This document shows, piece by piece, positions 37,850 through 48,500 of a stretch of DNA of 64,000 nt. Source of the stretch: Pseudomonas oryzihabitans NBRC 102199 (GTDB lineage: Bacteria > Pseudomonadota > Gammaproteobacteria > Pseudomonadales > Pseudomonadaceae); NCBI RefSeq assembly GCF_000730625.1, contig NZ_BBIT01000014.1, positions 186,001 through 250,000 of the forward strand. The letters run 5' to 3'. Every line of letters starts with the position of its first letter. Positions within the stretch are counted from its first letter, which is position 1. Under the pieces are notes generated by a model. The model did not search any database. It saw only the letters and a program-made list of their open reading frames with translations, and was not told the origin of the DNA. The translations under genes and the position numbers were made by a program.

Positions 37850-39210
37850 GCGGGCTTCAGGTCCAGCGGCACGGCCGTCGGCGCGCGGTGCAGCATCGAG
37901 GCCGGGATCGCCAGGATCAGCAGGCCGCTGACGAACAGGCAGGCGCCGAGCACATAGGTGCCGTTGTTGATGTCGCCGGTGAGGGTTTCCATGGTCGCGG
38001 TGATCATGGAGCCGGTGAAGCCGGAGAGGTTGCCGATGGCGTTGATCATGCCGATGCCCGCCGCGGCGGCGACACCGGAGAGCAGGGTGCCGGGCAGCGA
38101 CCAGAAGATCGGCATCAGCGCCAGCAGCCCCGAGGCGGCCACGGTGAGGAAGAAGATCGACAGCACGATGTTGTGGATGAACCAGGCGCTCAGCACCAGG
38201 CCCAGGGCGCCGACGAAGGCCGGCACCGCCGCGTGCAGCCGCTGCTCGCCGGTGCGGGCCGAGTGGCGGGCGTTGAGCAGCATGACCACCAGGGCGACGC
38301 TGTAGGGGATGGCGGTGAGCAGGCCGATCTGGAGGCTGCCGCTGACCCCGGCGTTCTTGATGATCGAGGGCATCCAGAAGGCCAGGCCATAGAAGCCGGT
38401 GTTGAAGGTCAGCAGGATGAACACCAGCAGCCAGACCCGCGGATTGAAGAACACCTCGCTGAGTCGCGAGGCCTTGCCGGCGTTCTGCTGCTCCAGGTTG
38501 CGCTTGAGCAGGGCCTTTTCCCGGGCGTCCAGCCAGGGCGCCTTGTCGATGTTGTCGCTCAGGCAGCAGAACACCACCACCGCCATGATGATCGAGGGCA
38601 CCCCTTCCACCAGCAGCATCCACTGCCAGCCGGCCAGGCCGTGCCAGTTGTGCAGACTGCTCATCAGCCAGCCGGAGAGCACGCCGCCAAAGCTCAGGCT
38701 GAAGGGCAGGGCGATGAGGAAGCCCGACATCACTCGACTCTGTCGGCGGGTCGGAAACCAGTAGTTGAGATAGAGGATCACCCCGGGAAAGAAGCCCGCC
38801 TCGCAGACGCCCAGCAGGAAGCGCAGCACATAGAAGAGGGTGCTCGACTGCATGCCGAAGAACTGCGCCAGCGGCTGGGTGAAGGCCACCGCCATGGAGA
38901 TGATCGCCCAGGTCAGCATGATGCGGGCGATCCAGAAGCGCGCGCCGTAGCGATGCAGCAGCAGGTTGCTGGGGACCTCGAAGAGGAAATAGCCCCAGAA
39001 GAACATGCTGGCGCCAAGGGCATAGACGGTGTTGCTGAAGCCGAGGTCGTCGAGCATGTCCAGCTTGGCGAAGCCGACGTTGACCCGATCCAGGTAGGCG
39101 GCGATGTAGCACAGCAGCAGGATCGGCAGGATGCGCAGCACCACCTTGCGATAGGTGCGTTCTTCGAAGGCGTCGCCAGCGGCGCCCTGGGGAGCGGTGG
39201 TCTCGAACAT
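37846..39210 (-). CDS. MFS anion:cation symporter-type transporter of the pentonate cluster
   Basis: A 454-residue transporter with ACS-family traits (N-terminal RIMPILLLCYIAAYLDRVNVG-like segment LRILPILLLCYIAAYLDRVN, then GFAKLDMLDDLGFSNTVYAL). ACS members move organic anions such as glucarate, galactonate, nicotinate and tartrate. It follows the LysR gene on the same strand and carries the same operator and promoter arrangement as the divergent dehydratase operon, so it likely imports the pentonate those enzymes use. Confidence 0.86.
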   Translation of the reverse strand: MFETTAPQGAAGDAFEERTYRKVVLRILPILLLCYIAAYLDRVNVGFAKLDMLDDLGFSNTVYALGASMFFWGYFLFEVPSNLLLHRYGARFWIARIMLTWAIISMAVAFTQPLAQFFGMQSSTLFYVLRFLLGVCEAGFFPGVILYLNYWFPTRRQSRVMSGFLIALPFSLSFGGVLSGWLMSSLHNWHGLAGWQWMLLVEGVPSIIMAVVVFCCLSDNIDKAPWLDAREKALLKRNLEQQNAGKASRLSEVFFNPRVWLLVFILLTFNTGFYGLAFWMPSIIKNAGVSGSLQIGLLTAIPYSVALVVMLLNARHSARTGEQRLHAAVPAFVGALGLVLSAWFIHNIVLSIFFLTVAASGLLALMPIFWSLPGTLLSGVAAAAGIGMINAIGNLSGFTGSMITATMETLTGDINNGTYVLGACLFVSGLLILAIPASMLHRAPTAVPLDLKPA

Positions 39211-39303
39211 GGGAATGACCTTCGGGGCCTTGGGGCCCGTTGTTGTTATTGAAGAGGTCGAAGGCGGCCGGGGATGCAGGGTGGCCGTCTGAATCGCCAG
39301 GCC

Positions 39304-39333
39304 ACTCTAGGAGCGAGAGCGATTCTTTCCCAA
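39304..39333 (-). promoter_or_regulatory. Sigma-70 promoter of the pentonate transporter
   Basis: On the minus strand: TTGGGA (39333-39328), an 18-base spacer, TAGAGT (39309-39304). Predicted start near 39297, about 64 bases from the centre of the operator at 39350-39372. Confidence 0.6.
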
Positions 39334-39349
39334 TGGCATTTGCGGATCA

Positions 39350-39372
39350 TTCGATAACGGCGCGTTATCGAA
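39350..39372. promoter_or_regulatory. LysR-type operator of the pentonate transporter
   Basis: A perfect inverted repeat TTCGATAAC-N5-GTTATCGAA, including a T-N11-A core (TAACGGCGCGTTA). It lies 5 bases after the LysR gene's stop and 140 bases upstream of the transporter start. The same half-sites occur at 40339-40359. Confidence 0.7.
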
Positions 39373-39376
39373 GCCT

Positions 39377-40324
39377 CTAGGCCGAGGCCTCTCCGCGACC
39401 GGCATGGCTCAGCAGGATGGCGGCGAATTCCCGGGCCGCCTCGCCCAGGGGTTCGCCCTTGCGGGTGAGGATGCCGTAGTCCTGCGCCGGCAGGTGCAAG
39501 GGCAGCTCCAGGGCACTGAGCGCGCCGCTGGCGAGATAGGGCTCGACCATGGCCTCGGGCAGCATGCCGATCATGGGGCCGGCGCGTAGCACCTGGAGAA
39601 AGGTCTGCATGGAGATGGTGTCGATGGTGTTGCTCGGCACCGGCAGGCCGGCGGCGGCGAAGGCCCGCTCCATGCGCCCGCGGATGGGCGTGCCCTTGGG
39701 ATAGAGGATCCAGGGCCAGGCCAGCACCTGGTCGAGGCCCACGGGGCCGCTGCCCACCAGCGGGTGATCGGCGTTGACTACGAAGCGGAAGGGCTCCGGC
39801 GCCAGCGGCTGGAAGTCGAAGCGCTGGGCCTGGGCTTCGTCGGTGAAACGCGCCACCGCCAGATGCAGCAGCTTGTCGTCGAGCATCTCCATCAGGTGAT
39901 CGCTGGTCTGCTCCATCACCTCGATGGCCAGCAGCGGCCAGCGCTGCTTGATCGCGACGATGGCCTGCGGCAGGGCCACCGCGGTGGCGGCGAAGATGCC
40001 GCCGACCTTGAGCTGGCCATGACCACCGCGCCTCAGGCTGTCGATCTGCTCGGCGAAGTCGCGGGCATCGTTGAGCGCCACCCGCGCATAGCGCAGCACG
40101 TGCTCACCCAGGGCGGTGGGCGGCATGCTGCGCGGCTGGCGCTCGAACAGGGCGAAGCCCAGCAGGTGCTCGATCTCCTTGAGCATCTTGCTGATGGCCG
40201 GCTGGCTGAGATTCATCTGCTGCGCGGCCAGGTGCATGTTGCGGGTACGCCCCAGGGTGTCGATCAGCAGCAGGTGGCGAAACTTGAGCCAGTGGCAGAT
40301 CTGGCTGAACGACGGCTCGGACAC
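39377..40324 (-). CDS. LysR-family regulator of the pentonate cluster
   Basis: A 315-residue LysR regulator. Winged helix 14-75 (LKFRHLLLIDTLGRTRNMHL, QQMNLSQPAISKMLKEIEH) and an effector domain; the style matches the GbpR/sugar-acid-type regulators (HWLKFRHL start). It sits between the transporter and the divergent dehydratases. An operator centre lies 24 bases upstream of its own start, which fits autorepression plus activation of the divergent operon. The inducer is probably a pentonate or its dehydrated product. Confidence 0.88.
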   Translation of the reverse strand: MSEPSFSQICHWLKFRHLLLIDTLGRTRNMHLAAQQMNLSQPAISKMLKEIEHLLGFALFERQPRSMPPTALGEHVLRYARVALNDARDFAEQIDSLRRGGHGQLKVGGIFAATAVALPQAIVAIKQRWPLLAIEVMEQTSDHLMEMLDDKLLHLAVARFTDEAQAQRFDFQPLAPEPFRFVVNADHPLVGSGPVGLDQVLAWPWILYPKGTPIRGRMERAFAAAGLPVPSNTIDTISMQTFLQVLRAGPMIGMLPEAMVEPYLASGALSALELPLHLPAQDYGILTRKGEPLGEAAREFAAILLSHAGRGEASA

Positions 40325-40338
40325 GGGTGCCTCCCAGG

Positions 40339-40359
40339 CGATAAACGCAGGTTATCGAA
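40339..40359. promoter_or_regulatory. LysR-type operator of the dehydratase operon
   Basis: CGATAA-N7-TTATCG (40339-40357) with T-N11-A core TAAACGCAGGTTA. GTTATCGAATGAT (40351-40363) is identical to the copy upstream of the transporter. It lies between the LysR gene and the XylX-like gene. Confidence 0.7.
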
Positions 40360-40376
40360 TGATGAAATAAGCCCAT

Positions 40377-40405
40377 TTGAGTTTATCAGTCCGGCTGCCT
40401 AGCGT
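40377..40405 (+). promoter_or_regulatory. Sigma-70 promoter of the XylX-XylD operon
   Basis: TTGAGT (40377-40382), a 17-base spacer, TAGCGT (40400-40405). The operator centre is about 64 bases upstream of the predicted start at about 40412. Confidence 0.55.
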
Positions 40406-40432
40406 GGACCCATCAGCCCTGGAGTCCTGCCC

Positions 40433-41614
40433 ATGTCCCTTCGTCTCTCGCCTGCCAACACCCTTCCCACCGACGGCCTGGCCGGCACCCTGGTGGGCCG
40501 CGCCTGGGTGCCCGGCCCGCTGGCCGGTCCCTCGCCCGTGGTGCTGCGCGAAGACGGCGTCTTCGATGTCTCCCAGCGGTTCGCCACCCTCAGCGCCCTG
40601 TTCGAGGAGGAAGCACCGTTGCAGGTCCTGCGCGACACTCCCGGACGTTACCTCGGTAGTGTGGAAGAACTGCTGGCCAACAGCGGCGAGCAGGCCGCTG
40701 CGGACCGCCTGCACCTGCTGCCGCCAGCCGATCTGCAGGTGATCAAGGCCGCCGGGGTGACCTTTGCCGCCAGCATGCTGGAGCGGGTGATCGAGGAACA
40801 GGCCGGTGGCGATGCCGGGCGCGCCGTAGCCATCCGCGAGCAGGTGCAGGCGGTGATCGGCGCGGACCTGCAGGGGCTGGAGCCGGGCAGTCCGCGGGCC
40901 CAGGCGCTCAAGGCGCTGCTGATCGAGAAGGGCATGTGGTCGCAGTACCTGGAGGTGGGCATCGGGCCGGACGCCGAGATCTTCACCAAGGCGCCGGTGC
41001 TGGCCGCGGTCGGCTCTGGCAGTGCGATCGGCATCCACCCCGTGTCCCAGTGGAACAATCCCGAACCCGAAGTGGTGCTGGTGGCCGATAGCCGCGGCCG
41101 CCTGCATGGCGCCACCCTGGGCAATGATGTCAACCTGCGCGACATCGAGGGCCGCAGCGCCCTGTTGCTGAGCAAGGCCAAGGACAACAACGCCTCCTGC
41201 GCCCTGGGGCCCTTCATCCGCCTGTTCGACGAGACCTTCGATCTCGACCAGGTACGCCAGTGCGTGGTGACCCTGGAGGTCCAGGGCGAAGACGGCTTCC
41301 GGCTCCAGGGCAGCAGCTCCATGGCGCAGATCAGTCGCGATCCCACCGATCTCGCCGCCCAGACCCTCAATGCCAACCACCAGTATCCCGACGGCTTCGT
41401 GCTGTTTCTCGGCACCCTGTTCGCCCCGACCCAGGACCGTGACGCCCCGGGCGGTGGCTTCACCCACAAGGTGGGTGACCGGGTGAGCATCGCCAGCCCG
41501 CTGCTGGGCACCCTGCACAACCGGGTGACCACCAGCGACCAGGCCCCGGCCTGGCGCTTCGGCCTCGGCGCCCTGATGCACAACCTGGCCGCCCGTGGCC
41601 TGCTGGGCCGCTGA
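40433..41614 (+). CDS. xylX: FAH-family 2-keto-3-deoxy-pentonate dehydratase (XylX-like)
   Basis: A 393-residue fumarylacetoacetate-hydrolase-fold enzyme. It strongly resembles Caulobacter XylX (from memory): KAAGVTFAASMLERVIEEQA, SQYLEVGIGPDAEIFTKAP, GNDVNLRDIEGRSALLLSKA and NNASCALGPFIRLFDE. XylX dehydrates 2-keto-3-deoxy-xylonate to alpha-ketoglutarate semialdehyde in the Weimberg pathway. L-arabinonate-derived substrate is equally possible. The name differs from the toluate dioxygenase xylX of pseudomonads. It is 33 bases before the XylD-like gene. Confidence 0.87.
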   Translation: MSLRLSPANTLPTDGLAGTLVGRAWVPGPLAGPSPVVLREDGVFDVSQRFATLSALFEEEAPLQVLRDTPGRYLGSVEELLANSGEQAAADRLHLLPPADLQVIKAAGVTFAASMLERVIEEQAGGDAGRAVAIREQVQAVIGADLQGLEPGSPRAQALKALLIEKGMWSQYLEVGIGPDAEIFTKAPVLAAVGSGSAIGIHPVSQWNNPEPEVVLVADSRGRLHGATLGNDVNLRDIEGRSALLLSKAKDNNASCALGPFIRLFDETFDLDQVRQCVVTLEVQGEDGFRLQGSSSMAQISRDPTDLAAQTLNANHQYPDGFVLFLGTLFAPTQDRDAPGGGFTHKVGDRVSIASPLLGTLHNRVTTSDQAPAWRFGLGALMHNLAARGLLGR

Positions 41615-41647
41615 TCCTTTCTTTCCTAATAACAACTAGAGACCATC

Positions 41648-43432
41648 ATGACTTCCGCCAAACGCCCGCTGCGCAGCCAGCTCTGGTTCGATGATCCTGC
41701 CCACGCCGACATGACCGCGCTCTATGTCGAGCGCTACATGAACTACGGCCTGACCCGCGACGAACTCCAGTCCGGTCGCCCCATCATCGGCATCGCCCAG
41801 ACCGGCAGCGATCTCACCCCCTGCAATCGCCACCACCTGGAACTGGCCCAGCGGGTCAAGGCCGGCATCCGCGATGCGGGCGGCATCCCCATGGAATTCC
41901 CGGTGCACCCCATTGCCGAGCAGAGTCGCCGGCCCACCGCGGCCCTGGATCGCAACCTGGCCTACCTCGGCCTGGTGGAGATCCTGCATGGCTTCCCGCT
42001 GGATGGCGTGGTGCTCACCACCGGCTGCGACAAGACCACCCCGGCCTGCCTGATGGCCGCGGCCACCACCGACCTGCCAGCCATCGTGCTGTCCGGCGGA
42101 CCGATGCTCGACGGGCATTTCAAGGGCGAGCTGATCGGCTCCGGCACCGTGCTCTGGCACGCACGCAACCTGCTGGCGACCGGCGAGATCGACTACGAGG
42201 GCTTCATGGCCCTGACCACTGCCGCCTCGCCCTCGGTGGGCCACTGCAACACCATGGGCACGGCCCTGTCGATGAATGCCCTGGCCGAGACCCTGGGCAT
42301 GTCGCTGCCCGGCTGCGCCAGCATCCCCGCGCCTTACCGTGAGCGCGGCCAGATGGCCTATGCCACCGGCAAGCGCATCTGCCAGCTGGTGCTGGACGAC
42401 GTCCGCCCCTCGCAGATCATGACCCGCGAGGCCTTCGAGAACGCCATCGTGGTGGCCTCGGCCCTGGGCGCCTCCAGCAATTGTCCGCCGCACCTGATCG
42501 CCATCGCCCGGCACATGGGCATCGAATTGTCGCTGGACGACTGGCAGCGCCTGGGCGAGGACATCCCGCTGCTGGCCAACTGCATGCCGGCCGGCAAGTA
42601 TTTGGGCGAAGGCTTCCACCGCGCCGGCGGGGTGCCAGCGGTGCTCCACGAACTGCTCAAGGCCGGCCGGCTGCACGGCGAGTGCCTGACCGTCTCCGGC
42701 AAGACCATCGGCACCATCGCCGAGGGCGCCGCCAGCTCGGATCCTGCGGTGATCCAGCCCTATGAAGCGCCGCTCAAGCACCGCGCCGGCTTCATCGTGC
42801 TCAGCGGCAACTTCTTCGATAGCGCCATCATGAAGATGTCGGTGGTGGGCGAGGCCTTCCGTCAGACCTACCTGGCCGAGCCGGGCAAGGAAAACAGCTT
42901 CGAGGCGCGGGCCATCGTCTTCGAAGGCCCGGAGGACTACCACGCGCGCATCGACGATCCGGCGCTGGACATCGACGAGCGCTGCATCCTGGTGATCCGC
43001 GGCGCCGGTCCGGTGGGTTATCCGGGCAGCGCCGAGGTGGTCAACATGGCGCCCCCGGCGGCGCTGATCAAGAAGGGCATCGATTCCCTGCCGTGCCTGG
43101 GCGACGGTCGCCAGAGCGGCACCTCGGCCAGCCCTTCGATCCTCAACATGTCGCCGGAAGCGGCGGTGGGCGGCGGCCTGGCCCTGCTCAAGACCAACGA
43201 CCGGCTGCGCGTGGACCTCAATGCCCGCAGCGTCGACGTGCTGCTCGACGATGGCGAACTGGAGCGCCGCCGCGCCGAATGGACGCCCAACCTGCCGCCG
43301 GCCCAGACCCCCTGGCAGGAGCTCTATCGGCAACTGGTGGGCCAGCTCTCCACCGGTGGCTGCCTGGAGCCGGCCACCCTGCACCTCAAGGTGATCGCCC
43401 GCGAGGGTGGGGTGCCGCGGCATTCGCACTAG
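41648..43432 (+). CDS. xylD: IlvD/Edd-family sugar-acid dehydratase (XylD-like)
   Basis: A 594-residue iron-sulfur dehydratase that removes water from a pentonate (D-xylonate or L-arabinonate) to give 2-keto-3-deoxy-pentonate. Cluster-ligand cysteines appear at C59 (SDLTPCNRHHL), C127 (TTGCDKTTP) and C200 (VGHCNTMGTA). It matches Caulobacter XylD from memory along its length (591 residues), including the ending RHSH. With the upstream XylX-like gene it performs two consecutive dehydrations. Substrate choice is inference. Confidence 0.87.
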   Translation: MTSAKRPLRSQLWFDDPAHADMTALYVERYMNYGLTRDELQSGRPIIGIAQTGSDLTPCNRHHLELAQRVKAGIRDAGGIPMEFPVHPIAEQSRRPTAALDRNLAYLGLVEILHGFPLDGVVLTTGCDKTTPACLMAAATTDLPAIVLSGGPMLDGHFKGELIGSGTVLWHARNLLATGEIDYEGFMALTTAASPSVGHCNTMGTALSMNALAETLGMSLPGCASIPAPYRERGQMAYATGKRICQLVLDDVRPSQIMTREAFENAIVVASALGASSNCPPHLIAIARHMGIELSLDDWQRLGEDIPLLANCMPAGKYLGEGFHRAGGVPAVLHELLKAGRLHGECLTVSGKTIGTIAEGAASSDPAVIQPYEAPLKHRAGFIVLSGNFFDSAIMKMSVVGEAFRQTYLAEPGKENSFEARAIVFEGPEDYHARIDDPALDIDERCILVIRGAGPVGYPGSAEVVNMAPPAALIKKGIDSLPCLGDGRQSGTSASPSILNMSPEAAVGGGLALLKTNDRLRVDLNARSVDVLLDDGELERRRAEWTPNLPPAQTPWQELYRQLVGQLSTGGCLEPATLHLKVIAREGGVPRHSH

Positions 43433-43480
43433 GTCGAACGGGCTCGCACTGGCGGCCGGGCTTCATTAAGCTCTGCCGCC

Positions 43481-44746
43481 ATGAATCGTACCCTCTATAG
43501 CCTGATCTTCACCCTGGCCTTGCCCTTCATCCTGCTGCGCCTGCTCTGGCGCGGCCGCAAGGCCCCCGCCTATCGGCAGCGCATCGGCGAACGCCTGGCG
43601 CTGGGCTTGCCTGAGGTGCCGCCCGGCGGTATCTGGGTACACGCGGTGTCGGTGGGGGAGAGCATCGCCGCCGCGCCGGTGATTCGCGCCCTGCGCCAGC
43701 GGCATCCCGACCTGCCGATCACCGTGACCTGCATGACGCCCACCGGCTCTGAGCGCATCCGCGCCCTGTTCGGTGACGACGTCCACCACTGCTACCTGCC
43801 CTATGACCTGCCCTGGCTGGCCGGACGCTTCCTTGACCGGCTGCGGCCAAGCCTGGGCGTGGTGATGGAGACCGAACTCTGGCCCAACCTCATCCACCAG
43901 GCGGCGCGCCGCGATATTCCCATCGCCCTGGCCAATGGCCGGCTGTCCGAACGCTCCGCCCGGGGCTACGGAAAACTGGGTGGGGTGACCGGGCCGATGC
44001 TGGCGGAGCTGGCCTGGCTGGCGGTGCAGACGCTGGTGGAAGCCGAGCGCTTTCGCGCCCTGGGCGCCCGTGCCGAGCGGGTCACGGTGACCGGCTCCAT
44101 CAAGTTCGACCTGCGCATCGATCCCGCGCTGCCGGTCCGGGCCGTCGCGCTGCGCCAGGGCTGGGGCCAGCGCCCGGTATGGATCGCCGCCAGCACCCAT
44201 GCCGGCGAAGACGGGATCCTGCTCCAGGCCCATCGCCAGCTGCTGGCCGCACACCCCGATGCGCTACTGATCCTGGTGCCGCGCCATCCCGAGCGCTTTC
44301 CCGAGGTATTGGCCGAGGTGCGTCGCGAAGGTTTCGGCGTGGTGCAGCGCTCGACGGGGGAGGCGGTGCAGCCGCAGACCCAGGTGCTGCTGGGCGACAC
44401 CATGGGCGAATTGCTGTTTCTCTACGCCCTTGCCGATGTCGCCTTCGTCGGCGGCAGCCTGATCGAGCGCGGTGGTCACAATCCGCTGGAGCCGGCCGCC
44501 CTCGGCCTGCCGGTGCTCAGCGGTCCCCACGTGTTCAACTTCCTCGACATCGTCGCCCAGCTGCGCGACGCCGGCGCCCTGGAAACCGTGGCGGAAGCAC
44601 CCGCGATCGCCGCCGCCGTGGCCCGGCTCTGGGCCGAGCCGGCGGAAGCCGCGCGACGCCAGCAGGCGGGCCTGGCGGTACTGGCCGCCAATCAGGGCGC
44701 GCTGGAGCGACTGCTCTCCGGACTGGACAGGTTGCTCACCCCCTGA
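43481..44746 (+). CDS. waaA: 3-deoxy-D-manno-octulosonic acid transferase
   Basis: A 421-residue GT-B glycosyltransferase that adds Kdo to lipid IVA. A single N-terminal anchor helix (1-22) precedes WVHAVSVGESIAAAPVIRAL, TVTCMTPTGSERI and METELWPNLI, all conserved. The C-terminal half has HNPLEPAALGLPVLSGPH for CMP-Kdo. Its 3' end overlaps the convergent TolC-like gene by 55 bases. Confidence 0.96.
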   Translation: MNRTLYSLIFTLALPFILLRLLWRGRKAPAYRQRIGERLALGLPEVPPGGIWVHAVSVGESIAAAPVIRALRQRHPDLPITVTCMTPTGSERIRALFGDDVHHCYLPYDLPWLAGRFLDRLRPSLGVVMETELWPNLIHQAARRDIPIALANGRLSERSARGYGKLGGVTGPMLAELAWLAVQTLVEAERFRALGARAERVTVTGSIKFDLRIDPALPVRAVALRQGWGQRPVWIAASTHAGEDGILLQAHRQLLAAHPDALLILVPRHPERFPEVLAEVRREGFGVVQRSTGEAVQPQTQVLLGDTMGELLFLYALADVAFVGGSLIERGGHNPLEPAALGLPVLSGPHVFNFLDIVAQLRDAGALETVAEAPAIAAAVARLWAEPAEAARRQQAGLAVLAANQGALERLLSGLDRLLTP

Positions 44747-46188
44747 ACCGAGCGCGCCGGCAGGACGTCGGCGCGGGTCTTGGCCAGGTCCGGCGGCAGG
44801 AAGTCGCGATCCGGGTCGTAGTGGGGATCGAGATAGCCGGACAGCGCCAGCAGGTCGTTGGGCGCCAGGGTGCCGGCCGCCTGCTTGAGCCTCAGAGTGT
44901 CCAGGATGTAGTTGTAGCGGGCGTCGTTGTACTGGCGCACGGCGTTGTACAGCAACCGCTGGGCGTCGAGCACGTCGACGATGGTGCGGCTGCCCACCTG
45001 GTAGGCGATCTCGGTGGCTCTCAGGGCGCGCTGGCTGGAGGCGATGGACAGCCGGCGGGCGCGCACCTGCTCGATGTCAGTGTTGATCGCCCGGTGGGCG
45101 TTACGGGTGTTCTGCACCACCTGGCGGCGCAGACTCTCCTGGCGCTGTTCGCTCTGGTCCAGCTGCTGATAGGCCTGGCGCGCCTGGGAGCTGGTGGCCC
45201 CACCGCTGTACAGCGGTACCTCGACCTGGATGCCAATGCTGCGGCTGTTGACCGGGCTGCCGAACAGGGACAGCTGCTCGGCGTTGGGCAGATTCACCGC
45301 GTCGTTGTCGCTGTGGCTGTAGCGCGCCACAGCATCCACGGTCGGCAGGTGTCCGGCGCGGCGCTGGCGCAAGGTCTCCTGGGCGGCGTTGACGCCCTGG
45401 CCGGCGGCCAGCAGCTGCAGATTCTGGCGCATGGCGGTGTCCACCCACAGCCGCGCATCGTTGGGCTGTGGCGGCAGGATCGGCAGGTCGTGGCGGATGC
45501 CGGCGATGCTGCCGTAGTCGCGATCGGTCAGCCGGGTCAGGGCCTGAAAGGCGTCGGCCACCTGCTGCTCGCTCTGGGAGCGGTTGGCCTGGGCGTTGTC
45601 GAAGCTGGCCTGGGCCTGGAGCACGTCGGTGTCGTCGGTCAGGCCGACCTTGTAGCGCTCGCGGGACTGGTCCAGCTGGCGGTACAGCGCCTTTTCCTCG
45701 GCGCGGGCGGTGGCCAGGGCGTCCTGGGCACGCAGGGCGCTGAAATAGCCCTCGGCGGTCTGCAGGATGAGTTGCTGCTGGGCGGCGGAGAATTGCAGCT
45801 CGGCCTGCTCGGTGGCGGCCTGGGCGGCCTTGAGCTGGAACCAGCGATCGGCGCGGAACAGCGGCTGGCTGAGGGTGGCCTGGATCAGCTGGCTGCTGCG
45901 ATCGCTGCTGTAGCGGCCACCCTGGACGCCCAACGCCGGATTGTCCTTGAGTTGCAGACTGGTATGGGTGTCGTTGAATTGGGCGCCAAGGCCGATCTGC
46001 GGCAGCAGGCCGGCGCGCGCCTGGGGCACCGCCTCGCGCTGGGCGCCGAGGCCGGCGCGCTCGGCGGCGAGATCGGCGTTGTTGTCCAGCGCCTCGCGGT
46101 AGACGTCGAGCAGGCCATTGCCGGTGACCTGGGCCTGGGCCAGGCCGGCCGAGCTGCAGAGCGCCGCGAGCAGCAGGAATCTTCGCAT
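44692..46188 (-). CDS. TolC-type outer membrane channel protein
   Basis: A 498-residue TolC homologue. The signal peptide (1-19, cleaved near AQA) is followed by two tandem outer-membrane efflux repeats, each a long helical hairpin (about 25-230 and 240-450); GLTDDTDVLQAQASFDNAQ and ISSRTIVDVLDAQRLLYNA-like VGSRTIVDVLDAQRLLYNAV are the matching positions. It would form the exit duct for type I secretion or efflux. It lies alone upstream of the divergent thiC riboswitch. Confidence 0.92.
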   Translation of the reverse strand: MRRFLLLAALCSSAGLAQAQVTGNGLLDVYREALDNNADLAAERAGLGAQREAVPQARAGLLPQIGLGAQFNDTHTSLQLKDNPALGVQGGRYSSDRSSQLIQATLSQPLFRADRWFQLKAAQAATEQAELQFSAAQQQLILQTAEGYFSALRAQDALATARAEEKALYRQLDQSRERYKVGLTDDTDVLQAQASFDNAQANRSQSEQQVADAFQALTRLTDRDYGSIAGIRHDLPILPPQPNDARLWVDTAMRQNLQLLAAGQGVNAAQETLRQRRAGHLPTVDAVARYSHSDNDAVNLPNAEQLSLFGSPVNSRSIGIQVEVPLYSGGATSSQARQAYQQLDQSEQRQESLRRQVVQNTRNAHRAINTDIEQVRARRLSIASSQRALRATEIAYQVGSRTIVDVLDAQRLLYNAVRQYNDARYNYILDTLRLKQAAGTLAPNDLLALSGYLDPHYDPDRDFLPPDLAKTRADVLPARSVQGVSNLSSPESSRSSAP

Positions 46189-46306
46189 TCTGGGAGCCTT
46201 CCTTGAGGGACCGCGCCAGTGTAGTGGCTTCGTCCGAATCCGCCATAGGAGAGGAAATAGCGGTCGAAGTTTCTGCCGCTCTGGGTTTACACTGGCCGCG
46301 TTCTTG

Positions 46307-48404
<2,098 letters not shown>

Positions 48405-48500
48405 AAATCGTAGGTTGGGCTGAGCGCAGCGAAGCCCAACAATGCCCAACGCCAACCAACGACGTTGGGCGCCCTCAACCCCTTATCCACGAGACCCATC

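Noticed and set aside
36041-39112. A 1023-codon minus-strand open frame over the MFS genes
   Set aside because: Shadow of two clearly recognised transporters in other frames; its translation shows no family motifs.
44179-46206. A 675-codon plus-strand frame over waaA end and the TolC-like gene
   Set aside because: Out of frame with waaA and antisense to TolC; Gly/Ala/Val/Gln-rich composition typical of GC-driven frames.
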